The notes under the pieces were generated by a model that did no database searches, was not told where the DNA came from, and saw nothing but the letters and a program-made list of their open reading frames with translations. Of a stretch of DNA of 45,025 nucleotides, positions 30,943 to 39,500 are shown piece after piece. The first letter of the stretch is position 1. Each line of letters begins with the position of its first letter. The translations under genes and the position numbers were made by a program. Source of the stretch: a virus; the IMG/VR virus record IMGVR_UViG_3300048126_000458, positions 1-45,025 of that record; one strand, 5' to 3'.

Positions 30943-32143
30943 ATTCTACTGGTTTTTCTACTTTTCTTTTTTCAACTTTAATCATAGCTTCAAATAAATC
31001 CGTGTTAACCACTTCAGGTGCATTGTGTAATTTAGCGAGACGGAGAGAATTTTTTCTAAATTCATCTCTTCTTTCATGATTTGTTGCAAGCTCCATAATC
31101 TGTGGTATAGAAGCCTCTACGTTATCCCTATCAACAAATATCGCGAAATCTTTTAGTTCTATAAAGGGAACTCCTTCTGTCCTGTGGATGACGTGTTCAC
31201 CCCAGTGTTTATCAAACAATGGAATAGTTCCAGCTGCTATTACCTCACACATTGCATATTCAATCATTGAACCATATAATCTTTCAGGAAGATTAAAGAA
31301 CTCGGCTCCAAACATTGATTTTCCAAGTTCTCCCATTCCTTCAGCAAGATTGTAAGGTCCATAAATATAGAGCCTATCATCAACTTGTGGATATGTTACA
31401 GGATTCTTGACAGCATGTACTTCAAATATATCTTCTCTTAAAGTTTTTCTATCTTCTTGTAAAAACATTGGAAGAGCACCCATAGAGCGTTCAATTCCTC
31501 TTGCTTCTGTTACAAAATTATTTCCCTTTAGAAGATTCATAATAGTAAACATTCTGAAAGGGTCTTTAAATCCTGCAAACCTACCAAAATAAGTAACTCT
31601 CTTTTCTTGGTCTTCGACCGGAACTACTGTATTAGACCATGCATCATAGTCATAAGGATTAAGGTTCATTTCAATTAATGGAGTATCAGGGGCATGTTCT
31701 CTTAGCTTATTTGCAAAATTAGAGCGTGCAGAATAATTAAACATAGCGTCCATCGCTTTCATAACTTCCCAATACTTATAGTTCTTAGCAAGGTTAGCCG
31801 TGTTATGGTCTAAACAGTTTCCTATTTTAACAGGATTTTCAAGACCGTAAATACAATGTTCAATAAAGTCTTCGTTGAATTCATCACCTACTGACTTATG
31901 TGGGTATGATGTATAATAGACTATGTCATTTTGTTCTAATTTCTTTGCGATATTTGGAATATCTTTTCTTTTGAATTCTGTTGCAACAATGTCTGTCATC
32001 TTATGGCGAGGCCATCTTTTTTCGATAGCGGCATAGATGGTTGCATCATGGCCTTCTTTAATAAGCCAGTTGTAAAATTCGATTGTGTGTCTTGTGAGTC
32101 CACAGCCTTCAACTCCTTTTGCTAATACTAATGCTATTTTCAT
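30920..32143 (-). CDS. agt: DNA alpha-glucosyltransferase homologue (T4 Agt-like, GT-B)
   Basis: T4 Agt transfers glucose from UDP-glucose to 5-hydroxymethylcytosine in DNA. This 407-residue protein (T4 Agt: 400) aligns at both ends. The start ALVLAKGVEGCGLTRHTIEF matches T4 CIFMARGLEGCGVTKFSLEQ. The middle has VTYFGRFAGFKDPFRMF and GIERSMGALPMF (T4 WIGRTTTWKGFYQMF and GLERSPAFIAI). The C-terminal donor domain has EYAMCEVIAAGTIPLFDKHWGE (T4 LELGACGTIPVFWKSTGE). The fold is GT-B. The C-terminal TDSLF resembles a clamp-binding tail. The sugar and the base may differ from T4. It is encoded before gp56, linking base replacement and glycosylation. The hydroxymethylase gene 42 is not in this window. 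Confidence 0.87.
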   Translation of the reverse strand: MKIALVLAKGVEGCGLTRHTIEFYNWLIKEGHDATIYAAIEKRWPRHKMTDIVATEFKRKDIPNIAKKLEQNDIVYYTSYPHKSVGDEFNEDFIEHCIYGLENPVKIGNCLDHNTANLAKNYKYWEVMKAMDAMFNYSARSNFANKLREHAPDTPLIEMNLNPYDYDAWSNTVVPVEDQEKRVTYFGRFAGFKDPFRMFTIMNLLKGNNFVTEARGIERSMGALPMFLQEDRKTLREDIFEVHAVKNPVTYPQVDDRLYIYGPYNLAEGMGELGKSMFGAEFFNLPERLYGSMIEYAMCEVIAAGTIPLFDKHWGEHVIHRTEGVPFIELKDFAIFVDRDNVEASIPQIMELATNHERRDEFRKNSLRLAKLHNAPEVVNTDLFEAMIKVEKRKVEKPVELKTDSLF

Positions 32144-32158
32144 ATTTAATTTAATTGT

Positions 32159-32476
32159 TTACCAAACGTCTTCTAACTCGTCTGTGTCTATTATCTCATC
32201 TTTTTCTGAATCTCCAAAGAATAAGGTTGCAGCAAACTTATCTACAGCCTTTGCAAGTTCTTCACTTTCCCATTCCATTTCACGGTCAGATGTCCATGCT
32301 TCGTCTCTTTTATAGATTTCTTCACCGGGCTGCTTTAAAGCAAAATACTGTTCGGAACCGTTATCATCTTCCATGACTCTAATTCCTAAAACTCTTTTAT
32401 CTTCTAATTCTACGACTATTTGTTTAGTTTCTTGTAGCCAAATAGTTCTAGTAGGGTCAGTAACTTTTAATTTCAT
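32159..32476 (-). CDS. Hypothetical acidic protein (105 aa)
   Basis: Not recognised. It is a strand-rich N-terminal half (MKLKVTDPTRTIWLQETKQI) followed by an acidic, helical, Glu/Asp-rich C-terminus. No signal or membrane segment is present. It lies between the 117-residue gene (abutting, no gap) and the glucosyltransferase in an early-type operon, so it is likely an early accessory protein of unknown role. Confidence 0.55.
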   Translation of the reverse strand: MKLKVTDPTRTIWLQETKQIVVELEDKRVLGIRVMEDDNGSEQYFALKQPGEEIYKRDEAWTSDREMEWESEELAKAVDKFAATLFFGDSEKDEIIDTDELEDVW

Positions 32477-32830
32477 TTATGCTAAATTTTCACAATCTTC
32501 ATGCTGTTCTATGTCACATTTTTCGTTTGTGTGATGAATAATAAGGTCATAGGCGCCAGTTTCTTCAGTAGTGCTTGCTGCCTTTAAAATATACTCTGCC
32601 TTTAAACCTGCCCAGCATTCTGAGAATTCCCCTAAATCAGTTGCATTTAATCCTGAATAATTTTTAGCAACTATCATTGGTCCTCCTGAAGGGTCGATCA
32701 TGGATAAAATATCTGGGTCTTCTTGAAAACTAACTCGACAAAACTTTCCGCCTGTCACTCTAATTCGATCTGCATCAATTCTCTCGAATTGAATTAAATC
32801 ACCGTATCTATTTCTATATACTGCTCTCAT
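32477..32830 (-). CDS. Hypothetical protein (117 aa)
   Basis: Not recognised. The N-terminal part looks like a small beta barrel (MRAVYRNRYGDLIQFERI, then DRIRVTGGKFCRVSF), and the end contains several Cys and His (HHTNEKCDIEQHEDCENLA) that could bind a metal. It overlaps the 92-residue gene by 17 bases, so expression is coupled. A C/H-rich tail is unusual among its neighbours, but one site cannot be assigned. Confidence 0.55.
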   Translation of the reverse strand: MRAVYRNRYGDLIQFERIDADRIRVTGGKFCRVSFQEDPDILSMIDPSGGPMIVAKNYSGLNATDLGEFSECWAGLKAEYILKAASTTEETGAYDLIIHHTNEKCDIEQHEDCENLA

Positions 32831-33092
32831 TGATGTAATTTTCTAGGCCCTGGATATACGCAACAGCATCGAGCAGATTATCTCGCTTATGATTGTAACT
32901 TTCTCTTGAAAATTTAAGAGCTATAAGAGCCATAAACATTTCTTTACCGGTTACCTTTAAACCTGTCATGCCATTAAAGATTGAAGCAGCTCTATCCATA
33001 CCTTCTGAAAAAGGACCGTAAGCTCGGTCTTTTTCTTCACTTCTATTATTTACGATTTCGTCTGCTTCTTTTAAGATACTTTTGTCGATCAT
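32814..33092 (-). CDS. DUF6378-type small phage protein
   Basis: The 92 residues match the pattern of the DUF6378 family found in many phages: LKEADEIVNNR, AYGPFSEGMDRAASIF, GLKVTGKEMFMALIALKFSR, and YNHKRDNLLDAVAYI. The function of this family is unknown, although its helical make-up and conserved Asp/Glu residues recall MazG-type folds. It is the first gene after a class-1 promoter and leads an operon running through the glucosyltransferase and gp56 to the polymerase N-half. Confidence 0.7.
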   Translation of the reverse strand: MIDKSILKEADEIVNNRSEEKDRAYGPFSEGMDRAASIFNGMTGLKVTGKEMFMALIALKFSRESYNHKRDNLLDAVAYIQGLENYINESSI

Positions 33093-33098
33093 ATTATT

Positions 33099-33136
33099 CT
33101 TTAATAGTTATACTGTCTCTTTAATTTTTGTTTTCG
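33099..33136 (-). promoter_or_regulatory. Class-1 promoter for the agt-gp56-polymerase operon
   Basis: Minus strand: CGAAAACA at 33136-33129, 16 bases, TATAACTATTAAAG at 33112-33099, then the ATG at 33092 only 6 bases on. It lies in the last codons of the 94-residue gene. Confidence 0.6.
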
Positions 33137-33392
33137 GTTTCTTTGCTTTTTTTACAGGCTTAGGTCTTTTTATCTTAGGCGCACCGGCTGATGGGAATCT
33201 TCCATAGTTGCCCATACCATCATAGTCCATTAAGTCTCCCTGTCCATGTCTTGCATAGTAGTTTCTCATTTCTGGGTCATTTAACATCTCCTTTCTTTGA
33301 GATTTGTGACCCCATGAAACTGCTCTTAGCAATGCAATAATATAGACTATAAAAATAACAGCACCGACAATAAACATTCCTGGCGTATTCAT
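33108..33392 (-). CDS. Small membrane protein with basic tail (94 aa)
   Basis: A single N-terminal membrane span (MFIVGAVIFIVYIIALLRAV) is followed by a soluble middle (NYYARHGQGDLMDYDGMG) and a very basic Lys/Pro tail (IKRPKPVKKAKKPKTKIK). The start overlaps the stop of the 79-residue membrane gene (one base). No family is recognised. Consecutive small membrane proteins in an early region often target host envelope or superinfection, but that is inference. Confidence 0.6.
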   Translation of the reverse strand: MNTPGMFIVGAVIFIVYIIALLRAVSWGHKSQRKEMLNDPEMRNYYARHGQGDLMDYDGMGNYGRFPSAGAPKIKRPKPVKKAKKPKTKIKETV

Positions 33393-33631
33393 TATTTTTT
33401 ATTTTTAAATTTTCTTCTTCTCATAGCTTTTCTAGCTGCAAGTGCTCTGTAGTAGTCATTTCTTCTTTGTCTGATACAAATTGCTAAGGCTAAAATTGAT
33501 GGTACCCAAATACCAACAAATATGCCTTCTAATTGATACCCTGAAAACCATAAGCCTACTGAATATAGGAATGATATAAATGATAAAAATACAGGATAGT
33601 AAAGTGTCCAATATAGTTTAAGCTTTTCCAT
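33392..33631 (-). CDS. Small membrane protein, two spans (79 aa)
   Basis: Two hydrophobic segments are visible (YYPVFLSFISFLYSVGLWF and LEGIFVGIWVPSILALAICI), followed by a strongly basic Arg/Lys end (RKAMRRRKFKNKK). This is a hairpin membrane protein with both ends probably in the cytoplasm. The function is not recognised. It overlaps the 44-residue gene upstream by 14 bases and the 94-residue gene downstream by one. Confidence 0.6.
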   Translation of the reverse strand: MEKLKLYWTLYYPVFLSFISFLYSVGLWFSGYQLEGIFVGIWVPSILALAICIRQRRNDYYRALAARKAMRRRKFKNKK

Positions 33632-33752
33632 AATTGTTTTTTATTGATTTTAAAATTAGTGTTGCTATCATTATCATAGCGGTTATATTGATTGCATTAG
33701 GATGCCAGTGTTCTCCACAAAACCCTAATGCATGGTATATAAAATCTGTCAT
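33618..33752 (-). CDS. Small membrane protein (44 aa)
   Basis: From ATG at 33752 to TAA at 33620-33618: MTDFIYHALGFCGEHWHPNA, then one hydrophobic span (INITAMIMIATLILK) and a basic end. The ATG overlaps the TGA of the preceding 54-residue frame (ATGA), and the gene overlaps the next by 14 bases, which supports a real translated gene. The N-terminal Cys/His cluster could bind a metal. No family recognised. Confidence 0.5.
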   Translation of the reverse strand: MTDFIYHALGFCGEHWHPNAINITAMIMIATLILKSIKNNYGKA

Positions 33753-33913
33753 TTTGTTTTATTTTCTAGTTTATTTTTAAAACATATTAGCAAGTCTTGC
33801 ACTCCATCGTTATATGCAAACTCTGAGGGGTGGTCCATATCTTCATGCTTAAACTGAATTTCTTCAGCACACTGTTCGATTAATTCAACCACTGACTCAT
33901 TTATCTTACTCAC
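33749..33913 (-). CDS. Small helical protein with GTG start (54 aa)
   Basis: From GTG at 33913 to TGA at 33751-33749: MSKINESVVELIEQCAEEIQ, then a Cys-containing helix ending in KNKLENKTK. The GTG overlaps the stop of the 68-residue gene (GTGA) and the stop overlaps the next ATG (ATGA), so it is a link in a chain of coupled small genes. No ATG start exists in the frame near this point. Not recognised. Confidence 0.5.
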   Translation of the reverse strand: MSKINESVVELIEQCAEEIQFKHEDMDHPSEFAYNDGVQDLLICFKNKLENKTK

Positions 33914-34116
33914 CGTTTGATGTATTTTTCACAAGCTGAAAGTCTGTCGTCTGCGTCAACTACCATCTGAAGAGCTTCTTCTGCGTTCTTGTAGAAATCT
34001 TCAGTAGAGTGGTCTCCAATACCAACTGCCTTGTTATTTAATAAATCTAACGATAATAATGCTTTTTGTTTATCTGCTTCTGCAGATGCCTTTAACATTG
34101 TGTATAAATTACTCAT
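33910..34116 (-). CDS. Small helical protein (68 aa)
   Basis: Helical and acidic (MSNLYTMLKASAEADKQKAL...AEEALQMVVDADDRLSACEKYIKR), without membrane segments. Its start overlaps the end of the RmlB-like gene by 8 bases and its stop overlaps the next start, so it begins the run of small genes behind the sugar-nucleotide genes. The function is unknown. Confidence 0.55.
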   Translation of the reverse strand: MSNLYTMLKASAEADKQKALLSLDLLNNKAVGIGDHSTEDFYKNAEEALQMVVDADDRLSACEKYIKR

Positions 34117-35068
34117 ATTCTTTTATTTTATTTAGTTCACTTATTTGTTCTTTTAAAAACTCTATGAATGATAGTGGAATATATTCTCCAATAACATTTC
34201 TGAGTTTATCGCTATTTAAAGCGTATCTTCTGTCATGTCCTAGTCTATCTTTAACATATTTAAAGTTAGGGGTTTTACCCAAAAAGCTTCCAATTGTTTC
34301 AATTATTTGAATGTTTTCCATTCTTTCACCACTTCCAATATTAAAAACTTCATTAACTTGACTAGATAACATTAAAGCGTATATGATATTTACATTATCT
34401 TCTACATCTATCCATTCTCTGACCTGAAGGCCATCTCCATATACGGGTATTTCTGAGCCATTTTTAATTGACTCTATGATTTTAGGAATAAATTTTTCTT
34501 TATGCTGATGAGAACCATAATTATTACATGTTCTTGTTATGATGTATGGTAAATTAAAAGTTCTACCCGCAGATTCAACTAAAAGGTCTGAAGCTGCCTT
34601 TGTAGCAGAATAATAAGAAGAACCTTTTAAATTAAAATTCTCATCTGCAACAACCTTCTTACTTATTCCATTTATTAGGTCAGCTGGATAATCATCCATA
34701 TCTCCATAAACTTCATCGGTTGAAATGTGAATAAATTTCTTTAGCTTATCATTTTGTCTTGCACATTCAATAATATTATATGTTCCTTCTACATTTGTTC
34801 TGATAAAAGGCCTGCCATTTGTAATAGAGTTATCTACATGGCTTTCTGCTGCAAAATGTACTAAGTAATCATATTCTCCAAGGTCTTCTACAGTTACGTC
34901 GCAAATGTCTTTTTTGATTAACTTAACCTTTGCTTTAATGTTATTGGGGTTTGCAGCGTATGTAATCTTGTCTACTACGACAATTTCTGTGGTTGGGTTT
35001 TTTCTTTTTAGGAGGTTAACAAAGCTAGAACCTATAAATCCAAATCCTCCAGTAACGATTATTCTCAT
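34109..35068 (-). CDS. rmlB: dTDP-glucose 4,6-dehydratase-like (RmlB/RfbB)
   Basis: This 319-residue extended short-chain dehydrogenase converts a nucleoside diphosphate-glucose to the 4-keto-6-deoxy sugar. It has the NAD-binding GGFGFIGS at residues 7-14, an HISTDEVYGD block (Ser-Thr, Asp and Glu acting in dehydration), YSATKAASD with the catalytic Tyr-x-x-x-Lys, and the RTCNNYG and PVYGDG.QVREWI-type substrate motifs. Cellular RmlB is about 350 residues; this is slightly short but complete. It overlaps the cytidylyltransferase by 4 bases. In a phage the product could glycosylate virion proteins, host surface sugars or DNA; its closeness to the Agt homologue makes DNA worth considering. Confidence 0.9.
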   Translation of the reverse strand: MRIIVTGGFGFIGSSFVNLLKRKNPTTEIVVVDKITYAANPNNIKAKVKLIKKDICDVTVEDLGEYDYLVHFAAESHVDNSITNGRPFIRTNVEGTYNIIECARQNDKLKKFIHISTDEVYGDMDDYPADLINGISKKVVADENFNLKGSSYYSATKAASDLLVESAGRTFNLPYIITRTCNNYGSHQHKEKFIPKIIESIKNGSEIPVYGDGLQVREWIDVEDNVNIIYALMLSSQVNEVFNIGSGERMENIQIIETIGSFLGKTPNFKYVKDRLGHDRRYALNSDKLRNVIGEYIPLSFIEFLKEQISELNKIKEYE

Positions 35069-35517
35069 TTATCTATGTTTTTAGAGATGTTAGGATTTTG
35101 CTTTAAAGTTTGTATTGTAATCAAATCCTTAATCTTGGTTGTAGACCAGTCATGTGACCTAGTCGTATAAATAACTTCAATTGGAAGATTATCACCTGTA
35201 AATCTTTTACCGATGTAATCATCTCCTAGAATTCTAACATCTGGTTTGTAGAATTCCATTAACTTTACAAGGTCTTCTTCAGTTTGATATGTCACTACTT
35301 CATCTACATATTCAATTGCCATCAGTGTTTTGTATCTCTCATACAACGGAATAACGGGTTTATATTTAGTGTACCTTGTTTCTGAAGGGTCTTCTTGTAA
35401 AAAAACCATAAAATAATCACAATGCTGCTTAGCAGTCTCAAATGTGTAAATATATCCAGGATGTAACAAGTCAAAATTACCTGCAGTAAATCCTATAACG
35501 CCTTTCTTAGAGTCCAT
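35065..35517 (-). CDS. Cytidylyltransferase-like nucleotidyltransferase
   Basis: This 150-residue protein resembles the TagD/HldE-C family, which activates phospho-alcohols or sugar phosphates with CTP or ATP. The N-terminus GFTAGNFDLLHPGYI holds the HxGH-type motif (His-Pro-Gly-Tyr here, last His replaced). IPLYERYKTLMAIEYVDEVV is the family helix-strand, and WSTTKIKDLI corresponds to the ISTTKI substrate motif. It overlaps RmlB, so the two probably serve one sugar-nucleotide route. The substrate cannot be told. The Tyr in place of the second His is a deviation from the standard catalytic pair. Confidence 0.82.
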   Translation of the reverse strand: MDSKKGVIGFTAGNFDLLHPGYIYTFETAKQHCDYFMVFLQEDPSETRYTKYKPVIPLYERYKTLMAIEYVDEVVTYQTEEDLVKLMEFYKPDVRILGDDYIGKRFTGDNLPIEVIYTTRSHDWSTTKIKDLITIQTLKQNPNISKNIDK

Positions 35518-35749
35518 TTATTTGTAATTCTTTTAATTTTGTTCTTAACCATAATTGATGACTTATCCACTGAATATCTTCATCGTCTGAATGTTCTTGC
35601 ATAACGCTCATAACTATAAAGTTGTCTATCATTTTCTTAGCAACTTTAAGCTGTAACATTGATTCACATGAGTCAATTGTTCTTTCTATCTTTTTAATAG
35701 CAGAAGGAGCCCATGTTCTAAAATTTTCAGGTCTCAAGTTAATCATCAT
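35507..35749 (-). CDS. Hypothetical protein (80 aa)
   Basis: A helical protein with N-terminus MMINLRPENFRTWAPSAI and no known motif. Two consecutive ATGs could start it. It overlaps the cytidylyltransferase start by 11 bases and follows a class-1 promoter, making it first gene of the sugar-nucleotide operon. Function unknown. Confidence 0.55.
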   Translation of the reverse strand: MMINLRPENFRTWAPSAIKKIERTIDSCESMLQLKVAKKMIDNFIVMSVMQEHSDDEDIQWISHQLWLRTKLKELQINGL

Positions 35750-35758
35750 CTAAAGTCT

Positions 35759-35796
35759 ATTTGATTATTATATGTAAAAAATCTATTTTGTTTCAA
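35759..35796 (-). promoter_or_regulatory. Class-1 promoter for the sugar-nucleotide operon
   Basis: Minus strand: TTGAAACA at 35796-35789, 16 bases, TATAATAATCAAAT at 35772-35759, with the ATG at 35749 nine bases on. The upstream box is identical to that of the gp44 promoter. It overlaps the stop of the 52-residue gene. Confidence 0.7.
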
Positions 35797-35951
35797 TCTC
35801 CTTTTTTCTTATGTTTCTTTTTTCTACTGTATTTAGTTTTATCTGGAATTGTTTGTTGTGTCAACTTTTTACTGATGTGGTGAGCAGCTTCCCCCGATGA
35901 CCAACCTCCATTAAAGTTTAGTTCATCTTTATTTTTATTCTTATCTGCCAT
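35793..35951 (-). CDS. Small basic protein (52 aa)
   Basis: From ATG at 35951 to TGA at 35795-35793: MADKNKNKDELNFNGGWSSG, then EAAHHISKKL and a basic Lys-rich end (KYSRKKKHKKKGD). It lies between the terminator of the late block and a class-1 promoter, and fills what would otherwise be a 260-base gap. No family recognised. The frame and A-rich start region look real, but support is limited to that. Confidence 0.5.
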   Translation of the reverse strand: MADKNKNKDELNFNGGWSSGEAAHHISKKLTQQTIPDKTKYSRKKKHKKKGD

Positions 35952-35973
35952 ACCTATACTAATATACTAAAAA

Positions 35974-35999
35974 AACCCGAGATAAAAAAATCTCAGGTT
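35974..35999 (-). terminator. Rho-independent terminator closing the late packaged-protein block
   Basis: On the minus strand AACCTGAGAT / ATCTCGGGTT forms a 10-bp stem (one U-G pair) around a TTTTTT loop and is followed by TTTTTAG. It lies 31 bases past the stop of the 177-residue gene. Confidence 0.88.
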
Positions 36000-36029
36000 A
36001 TTTATTTTCAAAAAATTTGAATAAAATTA

Positions 36030-36563
36030 TTATGCGTATGCTTCAATATCCCATTGGATTCTTTGCATTGGGTCATCGTATGGGAATTCTTTCTCCACCC
36101 AGTCAATTAGTCCCGGTTCAAACTCGGCATTCTTTGCCATATCAAATGCATTCTCCGCACCACCGTTAGAAGCAACTTCTTCTAGCCATTTTTCATATTT
36201 CTTTTGGCTCCATCTCTTCATGGCTTTCTTTCTGTTCTTCTCAGCCTCTTTCTTCATAGCATCTAGTTTAGCAAAATCTGCCCTTCTAAGCTTATCTTGT
36301 CTTAATCTAATTAGAACAGGATCGTTATAGTCGGTTATCTCGTTTACGAAGTTTTCAAAGGTTAAGTGAACTAATTTTTCTTGCATCTCTAACTCTCTCT
36401 TTCTTTTTTTCTTTTTCTTTTTCTGTTCTTCCTTGGCATCGCCTTTTCCGGCTGGAACATCACCAGAACCAAGTTCACTACCATTAGGTAAAGTTACAGG
36501 TCCCATTCCTCCGATATTAGCAGGGCTTGAATCTTCTTGTATGTCTTTTTGTTTATCTGACAT
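36030..36563 (-). CDS. Late basic protein with internal capsid-targeting-like motif (177 aa)
   Basis: The start is taken as the ATG at 36563, which overlaps the stop of the 1037-residue gene (TAATG); a TTG two codons upstream is also open but less likely. Gly/Pro-rich opening (SSPANIGGMGPVTLPNGSEL), then a Lys-run (KKKKKKRKRE), then VHLTFENFVNEITD, which resembles the capsid-targeting motif, then a Lys-rich helix and an acidic Trp-containing end (GLIDWVEKEFPYDDPM). Not recognised. By context it is the last gene of the packaged-protein operon, ending at a strong terminator. Confidence 0.65.
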   Translation of the reverse strand: MSDKQKDIQEDSSPANIGGMGPVTLPNGSELGSGDVPAGKGDAKEEQKKKKKKRKRELEMQEKLVHLTFENFVNEITDYNDPVLIRLRQDKLRRADFAKLDAMKKEAEKNRKKAMKRWSQKKYEKWLEEVASNGGAENAFDMAKNAEFEPGLIDWVEKEFPYDDPMQRIQWDIEAYA

Positions 36564-39500
36564 TACCAAGCGATATCCATTTTAGCAAACTTATTCAATC
36601 TTTGCTTAATTGCTAATGCGTAAGACTTGGCTTCTTTTTGATAGTAGCTAGCACTACCATATCTAGAGCCTTTATCTCTTTCTTCTTCTTTCTTTGCGTT
36701 TGCATGATTTTCAGAATATCTTTGCCAGTCGTCCATAAGGCTTGTAATAAAACTAGTTATATCTCTAGCGGTAACATCTCTACCTCTAGGGTCTTTACCA
36801 ACTATAAGGTAGCCATACTGATTCATCTCCTTTGTCTTGAAAGCATCTGTAAATAATTTGTGAGCTTTTTCAATTGTCTTTTCAACATCTTTATCGATTT
36901 TTTCTGGCTTGTCAGCTCTTTTAGCTAATATCATTTTATACCTATCCATGTTAGCTTTCTTAAAATCTTTTGGATGTTCGAATGCTATAGCACCTTCTTT
37001 TGCTCTTGCTCTTTCACCTCTTAGTGGTTCAGCGCTTGGAATAGCTGAAAGCCAAACTACATAAGCAACATCAGAAACAGAAGCAATTCTCTTAGCGTTT
37101 CCTAAGTTAAAACTCCAGCTTCCTTGTAAATTTAGAGAAGAACCTGGTGAACTAGTTCCTGATTTAGGATACCTGTCTTTAGCACTCATTCCTTCTTTAT
37201 TAGTTTTACGGTATCTTGCACGATCAGACGCTGGTTTTACACCTTTAGAATAGTCAGTATCTCCTCCATGGTGATTAAACGTAGGTTCAAATATTTTTCT
37301 ATCACCGTCAGTAACACCTATGATTGAGTTAGAAGGTATATTACGAGTATGTCCGTCTTTAGCATAAGGATTTTCCTTCTCTCTTGTAGAGATATAGAAT
37401 ATAACAACATCACTATGTGGATACTTTTCTTTATACGCTTTTTCAGGGTCTACTTCTGTAATGTTCTCATCTCCAATTTTATCAATAGGAATTTTTGACA
37501 TATTGTAAATTCTTTTAAGAAGTTTCTTGTCGTTTGACATTTTTAAGATTCTTGCCAACTTAGTAGATTTAATAGCCTCTAATAACATATCGTAATCAGC
37601 TTCTTCAACAGACTCACCTGCAAACCTACCATAAATTTCCATCTTACCTGACTTTAAATTCTTGATAATGTCGTTTACTGAATCTTTAACGTTACCGTAG
37701 ATTTTCATACTGTCTGCTGCATTAACTATCTCGCCGTTATCGCCGATAAAATAAGAACCTCCTGCAAACTCATCTTCATCCTGATCGAGGTCGAATCCAC
37801 CTTCTTCTAAAGAGCCTTTAGAAAGTTCATAGTCTTTTTTATCTACTTTAGCTAAAGCTTTTATTAATAGCTCAGCTGCTTTTTTTGTTCCTGGTTTACT
37901 TATCTTAAATTTTTCATCAACTGACTCTGATTCAAGTAAGTAATCTTTAAATGCTGTAAAGATTTTCATGCCTTTTTTATTTTGATTTTCGTTAATTGTA
38001 ATTCCTTTTAAAATTCTTTTTCCAAACGTTGAAAGACTAATACCTTCTTCCGATATGCTAAAGTACTTTTGATTTCTCTTTAACCATCTTTTAGAATCTA
38101 ATGAAAGTTCAGATAAAATTTTGTTAAACTCATCTTGTGTAAGTTTACCGTCAGAAATATATTCTAAAATTTTATTTCTAACTCTTGCTGTTTTACCAGC
38201 TGTTCGTGCTGGGTGATTTTCAGTATATTTTCTTTTGATTTGAATTCTTCTTTCGTTTATGAACTGTTCTTGCATTTTCTCTACCTTTTCCCATTTACCT
38301 GAATCTGATATTGATTTTGTAGCATCTGAAAATTCTTCTGCAGTATCTACGGATTTCTTATAGTCAGCTCGTAAAGTCTCTTTTGGGTAATTAGTACACC
38401 ATGCGTTTTCACCATCCCAGTAAAAGGTAGTTCTATCTTTTGGTCCTTTACTTCCCCATGGAATTCCATCTTCTCCTGGTATTTGTATATATGTAGGGTT
38501 GCTACTGTGTCCGTCTGTCCAAAGAATTGCACTTTTCATACCAGTGTGACCTAGTTTTTTAAGCTTCGCAAGATTCTTTTTGCTAAGGTTAGGGTGAAGC
38601 TGATTGGCTTCTAGAAGCAAATTCTTATTTTCTTTAGTGAATTCTTCAAATACTTTAACTGATTCATTTAAATCATATTTAGTGATAGCCTTTAATAACT
38701 TAGATGCAGCACCTTCTTCACCAATGTGTTTTAAGTACTGTACTGTGCCGTTTGCAATAGCATAACCACTCCAACCTGCCGCTTGAGAAATAGAAGTATA
38801 CATATCACCTAATTTCTTTACCTTTGCTTTAGAAGCTGCACCAATCGCTTTAGAAGTTGGAATTTCTCTATGGAAGTTCGCATCTTGCATTGCATCTGCA
38901 TACATTTTGGCAATTGAAGGTAAATCAGTAACACCTGTCTTTTTCCAAGCAGTAGTCACTTTATTATTATCTCTTTTACCTTCGGTAACTGATTCATTTG
39001 CACTAAAATAAAAATCCTTTAAGAACTTTTCTACATCTCTTTTACCTTTATGTTTAATGTATTCAGGTATACTAAATACGTCTTTTAAAAACTCGGAAAA
39101 GGATTTTGCTTCTTTTGCCATTAAATCAAGTTCACTCATCATCCCTTCATTAAAAGTAGATTCTCCAATACCTGCAATATCTGAGTATTTAACTTCATGT
39201 TCTTCTCCGTCTTGATCGATTGCAAATACAACATCATCGTGCCACATTTCTGCATTATCTTTATTATTAGAATCTGGGTTGTAAACTATTAGTTCAGTGC
39301 CGTCTCCTAACTGAATAAACATGTCGTCCTTATTCTTGATTGCTTTTAATAACTTTTTCTTGTTATACTTAGCTTCATCTAATATATCTCTAACTTCATT
39401 CTCGAAGTGAGCTGTAGCTTCTACTTCTTCAGTAAGAATAAGCTGTATATTTTTATCTTTTCCTGCAACTGCAGAATCTAATTCTTTTTCTAACTCGGCC

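Noticed and set aside
36564-36569. TTG start two codons upstream for the 177-residue gene
   Set aside because: The ATG at 36563 overlaps the previous stop as TAATG, the coupling pattern seen at other junctions here.
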